Source of the DNA: Rallus limicola
Lineage: Eukaryota > Chordata > Aves > Gruiformes > Rallidae
Direction: 5' to 3'
Length of the DNA: 64,000 nucleotides
NCBI GenBank assembly: GCA_022605955.1
Contig: JAKCOZ010000001.1
Span: 96,194,211 to 96,258,210, forward strand
The notes under the pieces were generated by a model. That model saw nothing but the letters and a program-made list of their open reading frames with translations. It did not search any database and was not told where the DNA came from. The position numbers and the translations under genes were made by a program. Positions 49,857 to 63,100 of this stretch are shown here, one piece after another; position 1 is the stretch's first letter; each line of letters opens with the position of its first letter.

Positions 49857-50362
49857 CCTTTTCCCTTCCCTTTCCTTCCCTTCCCTTCCCTTCCCCTTTT
49901 CCCTTCCCCTTTTCCCTTCCCCTATTCCCTTCCCCTTTTCCCTTCCCCTCTTCCCTTCCCCTTTTCCCTTCCCCTTTTCCCTTCCCCTTTTCCCTTCCCT
50001 TCCCTTCCCTTCCCTTCCCTTCCCTTCCCTTCCCTTCCCTTCCCTTCCCTTCCCTTCCCTTCCCTTCCCTTCCCTTCCCTCCCCTTCCCTTCCCTTCCCT
50101 TCCCTTCCCTTCCCTTCCCTTCCCTTCCCTTCCCTTCCCTTCCCTTCCCTTCCCTTCCCTTCCCTTCCCTTCCCTTCCCTTCCCTTCCCTTCCCTTCCCT
50201 TCCCTTCCCTTCCCTTCCCTTCCCTTCCCTTCCCTTCCCTTCCCCTTTTCCCTTCCCCCTTTTCCCTTCCCCCTTTCCCCTTCCCTTTCCTCTTTCCCCT
50301 TCCCTTTCTCCTTTCTCCTACCTCTTACCCCTTCCCCTTTCCCCTTTCCCCTTTCCTTTCCA
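49857..50362. repeat. (TTCCC)n pentanucleotide array with degenerate borders
   Basis: About 500 bp of pure pyrimidine on the plus strand. The centre (about 49993-50240) is almost perfect TTCCC with one CTCCCC interruption near 50080; both sides are TTTTCCCTTCCCC-type variants. Because five bases do not share a factor with three, every frame cycles through the same 15-base period and lacks stops, giving long false frames on both strands. Such purine-pyrimidine mirror DNA readily forms triplex (H-DNA). Confidence 0.97.
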
Positions 50363-53300
50363 TTTTGGGGAATAGGTTTTTGTTTGTTTGTGTTTTTTTT
50401 TTTCCCCAGAGAACCTGTTTTCTCTATTACTTCCATATTTTTCAGTAACTGCAATGAAGTTGAATAGTGTCCATATTTTCTTTCACCTAAAAACATTAAG
50501 AGGTTTGTGTATTTCTCTTTTTATTGCCCTATGCCTTTTCAAAACTCTCCCATCTTTGGAAGTACATAACAAAGGTTTTTTTATATTGTGGTTTAATTTT
50601 ATAACAGGCACTTTTCTAAACTTCTCAAGTTTGAGAAAGTCACAGTAACAGCAAAAAATAAAAAGTATTAAAATTAAATAAACTGTGTAGGAATTCCAGG
50701 ATCATCCATTCTGCCTGGTTCAGTATAAAAGCCAATGATAGAATGGGGAAAAATTAGTTTAAAAAAAAAAAAAAAAGGCAAATGTATATGTTCACATGAT
50801 ATTCTTAGACTTTATATTGAAAATATAAAATAAAAAAGCATATGTGCATAGTAGAAAATCAAACCACTTTCATTGCCTGTAGATGATTTCAGGAATAGAT
50901 GAATTTTGGCAAAGAACAAGGAATTAATTTCACCTAATTCTGTGATCTGTTTAAGTGTACAGTAAATATATGAGAGATGGACAGTGTAAATATATGAGAG
51001 ATGGACAACTGTCTTGTACCTGTTCTGTACACAACCTGTTGTGTGGACTCGTTACCTTGCACTGCTTTAGTCTCAGTTCTACTTGCTAGTGCAGTTAGTC
51101 TTTCTATGACTTTCTTTTTTCTCTTAATATCAGCATTAAGTGAATGGGTGGGAACGGTTCTTAGAAATATATGGTATGCTTGAGGGAACTTTTAGCACCT
51201 TGTAGGCTCCCTCAAGCCCAATGGACCTGTCAATAACAGTGGTTTCTTGGACAAGGGGGAAAAAAAAAGGACCAGATATTTCACTAATAGGAAAACACAA
51301 TTTGCAGGAAAAGTGGGTTTAGATCCATAATAATATCAAGTACCAAAGTAGGATGCTTGAGGTATGAGGAAACAGGTACCAGCTTTGCAAGTGTTCTTGT
51401 AGCTCCTCAGAGTGACCTGAAACTCTTCTGTTGAGTTTCTAAGAAGAACACTCAACAGCTACTAAACATCTCTTGCATTTCCTTGTCTTCCCTTCTCAGG
51501 TCCTCTCCTTCTCAGATTCCATTGTGCCACAGTTTTTCAGTACTCTTGTTGAGTTTGTTAGTTTACCTCTCTGAAAGTACTTTTACCTTAAATCTCCCTA
51601 AAGGACTAATTTTTGAAAAGTAGTATTTACTTGAGAAACTATTTTAAATATATCACTGTCTTAATTAGTGTAATTTTCAAATCCTAGTCTTTATTTTAAG
51701 AGTGGGAACAACAAGAAGCAAAACACCAATCAAAAGGTGTACTTGCTTATAAAGTATGCCCAGGTAAGCTTTTACTCCTTTCTCACCCCTCTTTCTTCTG
51801 AGCAAACTAACCCTCTACCACACAGCATTTTTTACTGCTCTTGACTGATAGAACCTATTACCTTTCAGGCCTTGCAAGCTGAATGAACAGTCCTTTTCAC
51901 TGCACAACTAAAAAAAAAAGGGAAAAAAAAAAAAAAAAAGAAACTAAGGAAATCTGAGATCATATTTCTGTATAAAGGCTGGGTTTATACTGCCTGAAGA
52001 AGTGTATCAACCCTTTACTCCCTATGAACTAAAAATAAGCCTGTTATGGTACAGGTAACAGGTAATTCTTTGTTGGCTGTGCCTGTACCCTATTAGGTGA
52101 GATAAAAGATTTGTTGACCAGTTGAAAAATGATGTGGAATGCAAACAGCAAATAGTAGTGGTTTGTGTTCCTGCATTTGTTTGGATTACTTTACAGGCAC
52201 ATTTTCAAAAGTGCCATGGAACCTCCTATTCCAGGTTTACCCCCTGTAATGGGAGAAGAGAGAGAGAGTGTGGCCCCGGGGACACTGGCAATTCCTGGCT
52301 GCAGAACAATCTCTTGCCCCCACAGAGAACACCTGTGGGTCAGTTATGCTGCCTTAATGAATTCCCAGAACTGGCCTGGCATATGACTGTTGATCTAAAA
52401 GTGAAAAAGAGAACTTTAAAGACGTTAGTCCTAGATGTCTGCTGAGGGAATGGAAACTACAATTATACTCTGATTTTAGATATACAATCTTACCAGCTTT
52501 TTCTGTTGTTATTTTTTCAGCTACGTGTTTACAGATACATTTCAGTCAAGGCTGACTTTGGTACTGCTGCTATGAATGACACTAGCGTATAATATAAAGC
52601 TGATAAATATAGTATGATGAGTTAAAACAGTTTTTATCTGATGCATAATAAGATATTCACTTATTTATTTAGAAATCTGTGCAAGGTATAGACTGCTCAG
52701 ATACTCTTGCTTGTAACATGGATGATGAAATGGCATTAAATTCATCTAAAACACAGAAAGGGTATCTTTCCTTTTATTTTTTCCACAGTATTAAAAAAGT
52801 CAAAGCAAAGACACCAGTGCTTTAATTGAGTTGATTTCTGGGTTCTAATAGAGTTGAGGTTTATTTTAATCTCAAAACTCTGTACAGCATTTTTGAAATA
52901 AAAGAGCTGTAGTTTATGAGTAATAACACTACATATGGTTAACACCATACAGTGCCTAAGTAAGGCTGGGAGCTGCAAGATGAGATGTGAAAGTAAAGTG
53001 AGAGGAAAACGAATGAGATGTCAACTACATGCTCAGTAGCTTTTCAGGCTGCATGTTTGAATGAACATAACAGTATTACCATATACTGAGTTATTATTTA
53101 TTATGTGATACCAAGGCAAGGATTCAGGAAGTTGTTTATTATTACAATCTGTCCTGTGTAAAACACCTTTAGAATAGGGGCTATCACTAATATATGGTGC
53201 CATATTTGAAGGATCTGGTAAATACCCTTGATTTAATTTATTAGGCACTACTACATACCTAGTGTGTAAGACTGTCTATTGTTGACCAGTACCAATAGCA

Positions 53301-54107
53301 TTGCCATGACTTACTCTGCACCTGCATTTTTGAACACTCTCCCTTTATTGAACTTTCTGGGATCAATGCCAGTTATTAGATTTTAATAAGATTTATTTCA
53401 CCATCAAGAGGCTGTCAGATATGCTAATAGCTTTGATCATTTCAGGTCTTATTCAGAGCTGTATTCTCAGTACTACTATACTGTAATCAAACAGATCTAA
53501 ACACTATAAACTAAATAATTAAAAATGGTTTTATGTGCCAAATAATGCATTAGACTATTCTCACTTTAATTATCTAGTTATATTACACTTAATTATATAT
53601 CACCTAATAACATAATAACTCACATGTATAATGCCTTAGTGGTCTACACGATAATTCTTACACTTAACCAGTCAAACTGGCAGATTTAAAGCACTGCAGA
53701 TGGAGGAAAATACAGACATGGTTTTTTTTCAGGATTGTTTTTGTGGGTTTATTTTAGAAGTGGTGTAAGAATCATGCATTAGTTGCATGATTTCAGAAAG
53801 ATCATGGCTACCTGTAAAGGTACAGAATCAAGGATGAGGACACTGTTTCAGCTGGTGTCCAACAGCAGAGTATTGCACCACTTTTAGTTTCTGCACTTCT
53901 AACTAGGCAGGATTCAGAAGAAACTTCTCAGCTACTCTGAAATTAAGATAACAAGTCTTCAGGGAATAATTTAGAAAACTTAAATATAATTATTTTTATA
54001 AAAATGTAAAGATAATTTGATTTTTTTCGCACACAGAAGCTGAAGAAAAGTTGTTGAGTTATGCTTCTACTACATTTACTAAAAAGTAATTTTCAAGCAG
54101 TCAGCTG
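50363..54107. other. Intergenic AT-rich DNA
   Basis: No gene is recognised. It includes a 24-bp near-tandem duplication (TAAATATATGAGAGATGGAC twice, 50962-51005), A-rich tracts at 50759-50776 and 51909-51939, and a GC-richer pocket at 52210-52385 that resembles no family I know. Confidence 0.5.
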
Positions 54108-54170
54108 TTACCCAACAATGTAGTTATTACCCAACAATGTAGTTATTACCCAACACTGTAGTTATTCCCC
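54106..54170. repeat. 19-bp tandem repeat, three units
   Basis: The unit TTATTACCCAACAATGTAG appears about three times (first start GTTACCC, third with CACTG for CAATG). A short minisatellite. Confidence 0.9.
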
Positions 54171-54565
54171 ATTATTTAGAACAGAGATTGAATGGTCATC
54201 CATGGGATGTCTCATCAGATCAGAAAAAACCCATAGAATTTTTGCTGCAGGGATTACTGGAAGATGCGTAATATCTGGGCCATTACAGAAGGTCAGAATG
54301 GGCAACTTTATCTGGGCTTCAGTTCATTGAGTTTATGAAGTTTCCTGTTAGCTGAAAGGGAATTTGGGCTGGCTGATATACCATTTCACACAGGAAGTGT
54401 TAATTAGATGCATTAGTTTCTTAGAATATATTTATCTTGATTGCAAATATGTGCAATCTGATATTCAGTATGCTGCATCCCACAAAATTTCTGAGCAAAA
54501 GCATCAAGTCTGCTTTGGAACCATTCTCAGCCATGATGATTTTGCCACTTTCACTTCTTGCTCAT

Positions 54566-55137
54566 TGTCCTGGGTCTGGCAGGAGTAGAGTTCATTTTCT
54601 TCCTAGCAGCCAGTATAGAGCTCTGTTTTGGATGTAGGATGGGAGCAACGTTCATAACACATGGAAGTTTTCAGTTGTTGCCAGGTAGTCAAGGACTCTT
54701 CAGCTCCTCACACTGCCCTACCAACAGGAAGGTGAGGGGCAACCAAGAAGTTGGGAGGGGACACAGTCAGAACAGCTGATCCAAAGTGGTCAACAGGATA
54801 CTCCAAACCATCTGATGTCATACTCAGTATATAACTGGGGTTGGTTGTGAGGTAGGGATGGCTCAGGAACTAGCTGAGCATCAGCTGCTGGTAGTGAGGA
54901 ATTTGTGCTTTTCATAATGTATTTTTTTAAGTTCTTTTATCATTATTATTAACATCATTACTAGTATTATTTTTATCTTCCTTTTTTATCCTATTAAAAT
55001 GTCTTTATCTCAACCCAGAAATCTTACTTCTTTTTTTCCCTTTTCCTTTTCCTTCCCCATCTCACTGTTGGGGGGGGGGAGGAGTAAGCAAATGGCTGTG
55101 TAGTTATTTTAGTTGCAGGCTGGGTTAAACTGTGGCA
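54566..55137 (+). mobile_element. Solo endogenous-retrovirus LTR
   Basis: Begins TGTCCTGGGTCTGGCAGGAG and ends GGGTTAAACTGTGGCA, giving TG...CA termini. It carries a TATATA box at 54829-54834 (after ATGTCATACTCAG), an ATTAAA polyadenylation signal at 54993-54998 followed by TGTCTTTATCTCAACCCA, and a G9 run in U5. The layout matches the LTR at 12.6-14.1 kb and LTRs that I know to be abundant in birds, probably ERVL type. No internal viral genes and no perfect 5-bp target duplication (CTCAT before, CATAT after) were seen. Confidence 0.85.
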
Positions 55138-57980
55138 CATATGCTTTCAGTTATTCAAAGCCTATAGAATATCTCACTGAATGGAGATGCATAGGGACAA
55201 GATGGAAGATATTTACAGAGACAACTCCCACTTTATCCAGGCTGAAAAAAAAAAAATTCTTTTTTGCAGCCTTTTTGGTAATAGTCTTGTTACTTTTATA
55301 TCTTACATTAGCTTTTTTAAGTAGAAATGAATATGTTATTTCATATGAAGATACTGAATAGCTGCAAAAATTGTAGTACTTCATATGATATGTAGGTTGG
55401 AATTCTTTCTGTCATAAATGCAGGTATCTGTAGTTAATTGTCCACTGAACAATCCAATTTTACACATAAAAATAATAATCCATTTTATGTCTTGCAGGGG
55501 GAAAAATGTCTTCTTTGTTTCTATTAAAGCATATGTTCACTGCTACTGCAGGACAATTGGTTTGATAATTTAGTATCATGTCTGCATATAAAATCTGTGA
55601 CTTTCTCTGCCTTTTTAACCTCATCAAGTCAAATCAAATTTAAACTGGACAGCCAAAATAGATAGTTCCAGCTGAGAAAATAACCCTTATTTTTATATGT
55701 AGGAGTCTCCTGTTAGCTACATTTGATACCATTCTAAAAATTGTTGAAAACTCTGCCAGCCAAAGAGTGTTGCAAACAGGAGTCACACAGTTGAAGAAAG
55801 AAAATTCACAAGAAGTGGGGAAAACCAGAGATTTTCTTTTTCTGTGGTAAACAATTTCCATACCACATTTCCAATGAAAAGAGAAATTAAAAACTCCTGT
55901 TATGTAATATATCTGCTTCTTGTGTTAATTGTGGAGCCATTCTCATATATTTCACTATAATTTTATATGTGTGCACATATATATATATAAAAGAACAGAA
56001 ATACCACAGTAATGAGTTCAGTCCGTTAATTAACTACTTTGTCAATATGTACTTATTACAGACTTTTAAAACTTGTGTGTCAAAACCTAATTCCCATACT
56101 CAAAGTAAATACCAGTTTTCAACATGAGTAAATTAAAAGAATCTGGCAGGAACAGATATACAAGAGCCTAGTTAGTACTAGATAAAATGGTGTTTATGTC
56201 ATACCTCAATTTTGTATGTAAATCATAACATTGATTTATCAATATATTGGGAATGCCCTTTCACTGGTTCCATTTGTGATACATCATAGTGAGCAACAGC
56301 ACATTTAACCCACACCTCTGGAACTATTTTCATGATCAGAAATTGCTTTTGGACTCAGGAAAAGAAATGTTCTTGAAGGCTTCCAGTGAGTTGCATGCTG
56401 AATTGTTTCAGTTGAGTTCAATAGGTCATGAATCATGTGAACTTGTCTGACACAGTTTACAAATTACAATCAGAATTCCAGTGCGGTTTGAAACACATTC
56501 ATTGTAATGATCACAAAACTATTTTTAATATTTATGGAATGGTACTGCAGATCCCACTGTAAATTGAGAGCATATGTTTACCAGTGACAAGAAACAGAGG
56601 AATGCACTAAATTTTATGAACTGTTAATGAGTCAATAAATTGACTGTTTTGCAGCCAGAACTCTGTTACTACTGGCATTGTCCAACATTCCAATCTGGAT
56701 TTCTTATGGAGAAGGAAGTTCTATTCCAAAATTTAACTCTATTTCTTTGCGATTTTTCTTCACACTAGGGTCTTTTGTCTGAAGAAGAAATAGGAAATTG
56801 AATAAGAATCACAAGGTAACTTTCTATTGTTATAGTAGAATATTAGCAGAATATATGTCTTCAGCATCACTGATTTAATATCACAATCACACCACATAAT
56901 CCCTTTCATAAACTTTTCAAGCTCCATTTTAGACATAGTTGGACTGCAAGAAAGTCCTGAGAATTTCAGTGCTTTAATGTTTAGAGATGTTCCACGTTTA
57001 TTCCCAGCCATAATTTTATCCTTGTGTTCAGCCAATGTTGAAAGAGCTTTAAACATCTCTTTACTCTTTCTGACTTTACCCCTTAAATTGATCATAGACA
57101 GGGATCATAATTCCTCTCAGCCTTTACTTTGGTAGACAGAACAAGCCCCACATAGCTGAACATGTGCCAGTTCATGTGTCCTGGACATGCACAGCACTGT
57201 ACATCCTATTCCACAGAAGTCTGATGATAATACTAATGATTTTGAATTTCTGCTATAAATATTTTCACAGATGTATTTTTGGATCACTTTTGCTTTATCA
57301 TGACTGAGACCATTGACAGATAGTGGGCTGTTATATCCCCAAATCAGTTACTGGACTCCTTTTCTTTCAATCCCCAGGTATTTCTGAATAACAAGTATCA
57401 TGTTCCAGACAGAAACTCTTGCCTTTTGTGTTACTGAATTTTATATCACTTCTGTTACATGCAGACCTTCCTATATGGTATCTAGATTTTCTTCTCTATT
57501 AATAATGCCATCTAACCAATTCTCATTGACAACTATTGCTGAACTGGTCCCCTTTTTAACAGTCCTGAGAGGAATTATGTTGGAAATGAATGGTTAACTT
57601 CCCATTTGTCTGAGACTTAGTTTCTCAGTACTTCTAACTGCTGTTTGCTGTTTATCCAGTTCCTCATACATCCATGCACTTTTTTCTACTGACTCTGACC
57701 TTCTCCGTTTTGAGTAATACTTGTCCCTATAGTGGTATTAGAATATTTTAGCCTGGTTTAACTAAGGACTGAAACTTTTTTATGGAAAATATCAGTATAG
57801 TATGGCATGGTGTTCTTCTGCATTTTATCTAAATTGCCTGTACTACCACATCAAGTTGTTCAGAATCATTTGTCATATAACCTACAGCTCAGGTTTATTA
57901 TACTTCTGAGATGAAGACTCTCCTGGTGGCTTGGTAAATAGCAATTAGTATTTCTAAATTGGTTTCCATTTCAACTACAT
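55138..57980. other. Intergenic AT-rich DNA
   Basis: No gene is recognised. A 111-codon minus-strand frame (56760-57095) has no motif I know. A short (TA)n run lies near 55978-55989. Confidence 0.5.
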
Positions 57981-57989
57981 AAATTTCTC

Positions 57990-58420
57990 ACACCCTCATA
58001 TTCCACTCTCATGGTCAAAGTCATCTTCCTGTTTAAAAACTGAGGCAAAGTAGTTAGCCCTGAAGTGTACTGAATCGCCAATGCACAGTGACTTTTTCAC
58101 TTCCTCCATCTACTTGACTGGAGTAATTTCTCTGTTTCTTTTTACATCCTCTGCAAGACCTTATTCAGCTTGATTCAGCAATTGTCCATATGTCTCCATC
58201 CCTGAACCCTGAATTCTTTGCTGACCTGTCCTTTCCCTCATTCCTTTGTACTGTATTAGCATTTCTGATTTGACTATGTAGCCTGAAGGGTATATTGCCT
58301 TTCTCATCTGTGTTTGATACAAAGATTCATTACAGGTTTAAGCATGTTTAATCCAAAGTTCATGAATCTCATCCTAGCTCAATTCCTACCTTCTCAGTTA
58401 AAGCTTTTAGGTATCAGGCT
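57990..58420 (-). mobile_element. Possible ancient CR1-like LINE fragment
   Basis: AAAACTGAGGCAAAGTAGTT, TTTACATCCTCTGCAAGACC and later phrases resemble, in reverse, the linker region of old CR1/L3 ORF2 sequences in birds and other amniotes. The copy is very diverged and has no recognisable ends. Confidence 0.35.
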
Positions 58421-59559
58421 CATGGCCCGTGAAAGCCAGGAAATAAAGGTGTCTAAAAACAGACCAAATGGGATGAACAAACTGTGAAAGGAAATATGAA
58501 ATGGTGAAGCTAAGTGCTGATGTAGTATTCTGTTTTGTAATGCTTTCATATAATTGTCATAAACAAAACAACATGGATTTTAATTCCATTTCTAAAATTC
58601 AACCAGTTAAATGCTATCTGAACAATGCCTCAGAACTACGCTACCAGTAGTGTAGACTATTCCTCTTGCAACACAAGTCAAATGGAAAAGCTAATACATC
58701 ACTTCATTTTTACTTATATTTTCTTGTTCTCTGATGCTCCCAGGCCTCGCTTTCCTGCAGCCCAACCACTGTATTTTTTAAAATGCATCTAAATCATTAT
58801 TCTAGCATTTCCAGGCTGAAAAAGCAAGCTTGCCAGAGTATTTAATACTGTCCCATTGCAACATTTGTCATTAAGTTAAGATGCTTGACCAAGGAGCTAA
58901 TCTTTTCATTGCCGTTTAAATCCACCAGTCACAAAGATATTTCCAATATGTTCCCAATTAATTGCATCATATACTTTTATGTTTGCTGCTCACTAAAGGC
59001 ATGTTAGCCAGCATATTCCTTATGATCCAGTTGTGTGACTTGCTGTTAAGCAAATGCATTTTTTGTGTGTCACTGAATACAAAGACATATAGTGTATCTG
59101 GATTATATCTATAAAATGTAGAAAATGCACATTACAAACACACAGAAAAATACAGCCTTCTTCCCAATCTAAACCCAGTGTTGTACTGTAAGAGAGAAAA
59201 CACGACCAGAAGAATGGGAGGTAAGCATACAAAAATATGTTTGCTTGAAAAGGTAAGATTTTAGTTCAAAGTACAAAACAGGAAGACTTACTTCTCTGCA
59301 CAAACCAACCTATTTACCTCACCTTTGCTATGGAAATAAGATATTACTATTTTTTTTTCCTACTTTATAGTATGACTCCCAATTCGTAGACAAACAGAAA
59401 TCTTAAACCTGCCTAAATAATACAAACCAGGAAACTGTGAAGACACCAAAACTGACAGAAACATGTCAAATGTGGTGATGAAACAGTATGCGACCTTCTG
59501 GGACAGAAGTTAACTGTTGAAACAATCTGCAATTGATAAACAAGCAGCACCTCCCAGAA

Positions 59560-59800
59560 TAATTGCGCCAGCAGTTCAAATTTTTCTACCGGCATTTACT
59601 TTTGTGTAAACTGAACAATTAAATGGCAACAGCTTGGGATGCTATGATTCAATGAGAAATGATTTACATCACTTTCACAATCATATGCCAGGGCCATCTG
59701 CATACCCAGGCTGTCCGCAAAACTGCTTGAGTTAAAGTTATGAGTCATATCACTAAATCTACCGGACAACTGATTGTCTTTTAATTGCTAGAAAAGAGGA
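59560..59800. promoter_or_regulatory. Candidate conserved non-coding element
   Basis: A non-repetitive block with retained CpGs (AATTGCGCC, CTACCGGCA, TACCGGACA), an AP-1-like ATGAGTCAT near 59740 and AAT/ATTAA motifs. The texture is enhancer-like; not verified. Confidence 0.25.
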
Positions 59801-60017
59801 AAGTAAGTTCTTCTCCCCTAAGGGCTTTGGTAAAATTTAGATCCTATTTATGTCCAAAGTACAAACTAAACCAAGAGAAGTAGCCAATACTGCTAAAAAT
59901 GTATTTATCCAGTATTTTGTACAACTTTTTTCATCCTTATTCTGGTCAGAGGAGCGCATATGTATACATACTTTGCATGTTACATCCATCAACATCTCCC
60001 TAGCAAGTACAAGCCAA

Positions 60018-60118
60018 CATGAGCAACCTAATCTAGAAGAAGGTGTCCCTGCCCATTGCATGGGCGTTGAACTAGATCATCTTTGTAGGTGTCTTCCAAC
60101 ACAAACTATTCTATGATA
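60018..60118 (+). mobile_element. CR1 LINE 3' tail
   Basis: GAGCAACCTAATCTAGAAGA, GGTGTCCCTGCCCATTGCAT, GTTGAACTAGATCATCTTTG and the end CAAACTATTCTATGATATTT are CR1 3' UTR phrases. About 100 bp remain. Confidence 0.9.
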
Positions 60119-63100
60119 TTTTAAAGGTTTAGTCCTTTAAATCAGTGTTCCTCCAGGGCAAAGAGATGTTCTTTCCAAGAATGTATTACACTCATTTATG
60201 TCAAATTTAAGAGAAACTTTTCTATTTTGCTTACACAGTGGTTTGCAAATTTAAGCAGTTAAATAGGTATATTTTCAAGTCACTATTCACAAAATGTTGC
60301 ATTTGTACTGTTTTGTGAAAATTCCACTAGGATCCTGATGGCAACAGTTGATGTACCATTACTAGTTTCAATATCTCTTACTCTAGAGAAAAAAGCCTTA
60401 TGTTATACTGCAGCGAATGACCATGCACCAGCTACTATTTAAGTCTACCAAGAGTTAAACTTCTTAATTCCTGCCTCTTAAGATCTGATATTAAAGCTAC
60501 ATTTGCCAGCAATTTGTTGGTTATAAGTCTAATGTTTGTCAAATAACAATTAAATCTATTTGGTGGTCATGTTTGTTTTTTTTTTTTTCATGAACAGCTG
60601 ATAAATTTACTTTCTGAGAATTCCAGTAATTGTGGTGTCTTACTGTGAATATTATTTGATAAAAATTCTCAGTGTCTAACAAAAACTGGCCACCTAAAAA
60701 AAAGTTTTCTACTAAAGGTACGGGAGAAGAAAGACTTCATGATTCATCACCTAGATTTTATTTATGAGCAGTCTGAATTGGCAGAGAAAAAGTAGTCCTG
60801 TCTTGGAGAACAGACAGTGTATAATAAATCGTGCAAAGACCTGCTTTGAGGACACTGGTGAATACATTTCTCCTGAGGGTTAAAATTATCATCCATGGTG
60901 GCAAATACCAGGATGCAATTCTGTCCCTACTGACATCAAAGGAAGCTTTTCTCTTAATTTCAGTGGAAAAATAATTTCTTCTGAGGAGTCCTGCAGCCAT
61001 GGCAGGAGTTTTTCCTACTGAGCTATTAAGACAATGATCACAGCAGAAAATGGATTTACATCCATTGTATCCACCTTAATGCTTTTAATTCATTGGAAAG
61101 GCTTAAGCCAACACTTTACCCTGCTAAACTTCGGAAAAAAAAAAATGAATGATGGTAATGGAAAAGTAATTTATTTTGAGATTTCTATGGCAATTATAGC
61201 TTTGGTAAAAATTCCACAAATACCATTCTATATGCATCCTGTCCATCTCTTCTTAACATACAAATGAAAAGATTATGTAAGATCTTCTGTTTAATCTCCT
61301 CCACTGACTGTTAAACATTCCAGAAAAAGAAGCCATTTTTCTTGAAACAAGGAGGTTACTGACCCAGATGGCATAAACCTCACATCTACAATGTCAACAG
61401 AAAAAAATTACAGCTGAAGGCTTGAAAGTACTATTTGCCCATGCAAATTCAAACTCATGGCCCCTTTTTATCTGTATGTTTTTCATGTTCACTGTTATGT
61501 GAGAGTCCGATTAAAAGCTTTTCAAAATAACCTAAGTGTGTAATTAGGGGGCACGCAACTCCCATCCTGAGGTTAATATCCTTACAAACATGCAAAGTAC
61601 AAATCTAGCAGAGAATAATGTTTCATAATTCAGTTCCAGTTTCTCTCCCCTGCACTTAAAGGCTTACAGTGTTCTACAGAATGATACATTCATTGTTAGT
61701 TTATCAACTTAGAGAATGAGTAGTTGTTGAGGTATTCATGTTATACATACTAATAGGTTAGTATTAATATTAATAAGTTGCCATGTTAGTTTTTATCTGG
61801 CTTTGAAGACTAATACTTCACCCTAAAGTCAGGTGTGAGTTTTTTTTCTCCCTTACTTCCAATTACTGCCATGGAATACACATTAAATAAAATAGTGTAA
61901 AAAAAAAATCATTGCCATGATGCAAAAATCTGTTTTTATACAGTGTGCTTTAGTAAGTCCTAAGGCAAATGACAGTTCTAAAGAAATTAATAGACATTGC
62001 TTTGAAATGGTTGATTTCAATTCTGTGGAAGCAGTTTGAGGGAGAAGATGGCTACTGGAAAGACTCATTACTGAAAGGAAGACACAATACCAAATATTGA
62101 TAGGAATTGCATAACCTATGCATTTCTCCATTATATTTAGAATAAAGCTGGTATTCTAGGAAGCATTTTTTTATTACTTATTTGATGAAAAATAAAGATG
62201 AAAAGCTCCATCAGAATAAGTCTGAAGTCATGAAATGGCAACATTAAACAGAAGTAAGTTCTGGTTGAGAGGAATAGATGCATAGCTTTCATAGCTATAT
62301 TTATGTCTATAAGATGTAGGAACTTAAACATCTCCTCAAGAGGTAGTCATGAATACTCATTTTACAAATCCAGACAAAGAGTAGTGTGAAAAATAAAATT
62401 CACCCAATGACCTGTACTGAACCATGAAAGATGGGACTGTGGCTTCAGATCATTTAACTGTCATTTAGCTGCCTCTGCATTTTTCTTTATTTCCTTTTCC
62501 ATCAGTCTGATTGCCACAATATTTGTGTATGTATAGAAGGTCTAATTTACCCTCATTATCTTTCACAATTTATTCTCTGTTTAGGACATCAAAGGTTTTG
62601 AAAGGCAGTGAATGAACTTCTGGACACACTAAAACCAGATTAGGACATATGCTACTGAGGAAGATGTAACGACAGGCAGAAATAAACCTATAAAATAATC
62701 CTTTTGCAGTCACTTGAGTAAGTTTAGAACTAAGTTTAAATTTAAAAAAATAGAAAGGTAAAATGGAAGGAGAAATGCTGAGCTTGCTTTACAGAAGTAA
62801 GAAGGAATATTGTCTGATACATATTTATTTATATCCTTGTCATTTATTTTAACTTTTAAAAGTGATTGGCATGCATTTATGAGAAAGGAAAAGAAATTAC
62901 AGTAGGTGATATACATCTTGAACTAAAAGGTGGTGAGTTCAGTTAGCAAGAATAAATAACTTGCCATTTCAGTAAGAAGATATAGCAGAGCAGAGCAAGA
63001 ATTCTGCCAGAGAGATCAAAATACCTCCATCATGCTTATTTTGCTTTGTCTTTCCTGAACAGAAGTATCATGTTTTACATTATGTTGATATAGTAGGAAA

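Noticed and set aside
49759..50496. 245-codon and 204-codon frames on opposite strands
   Set aside because: They are the translation of the TTCCC/GGGAA array, which has no stop in any frame; low-complexity artefact.
54106..54170. CRISPR-like spaced repeat
   Set aside because: Units abut directly without spacers, in a bird-type genome; an ordinary tandem repeat.
56760..57095. 111-codon minus-strand frame
   Set aside because: No family motif and no splice or promoter context; compatible with chance in AT-rich DNA.
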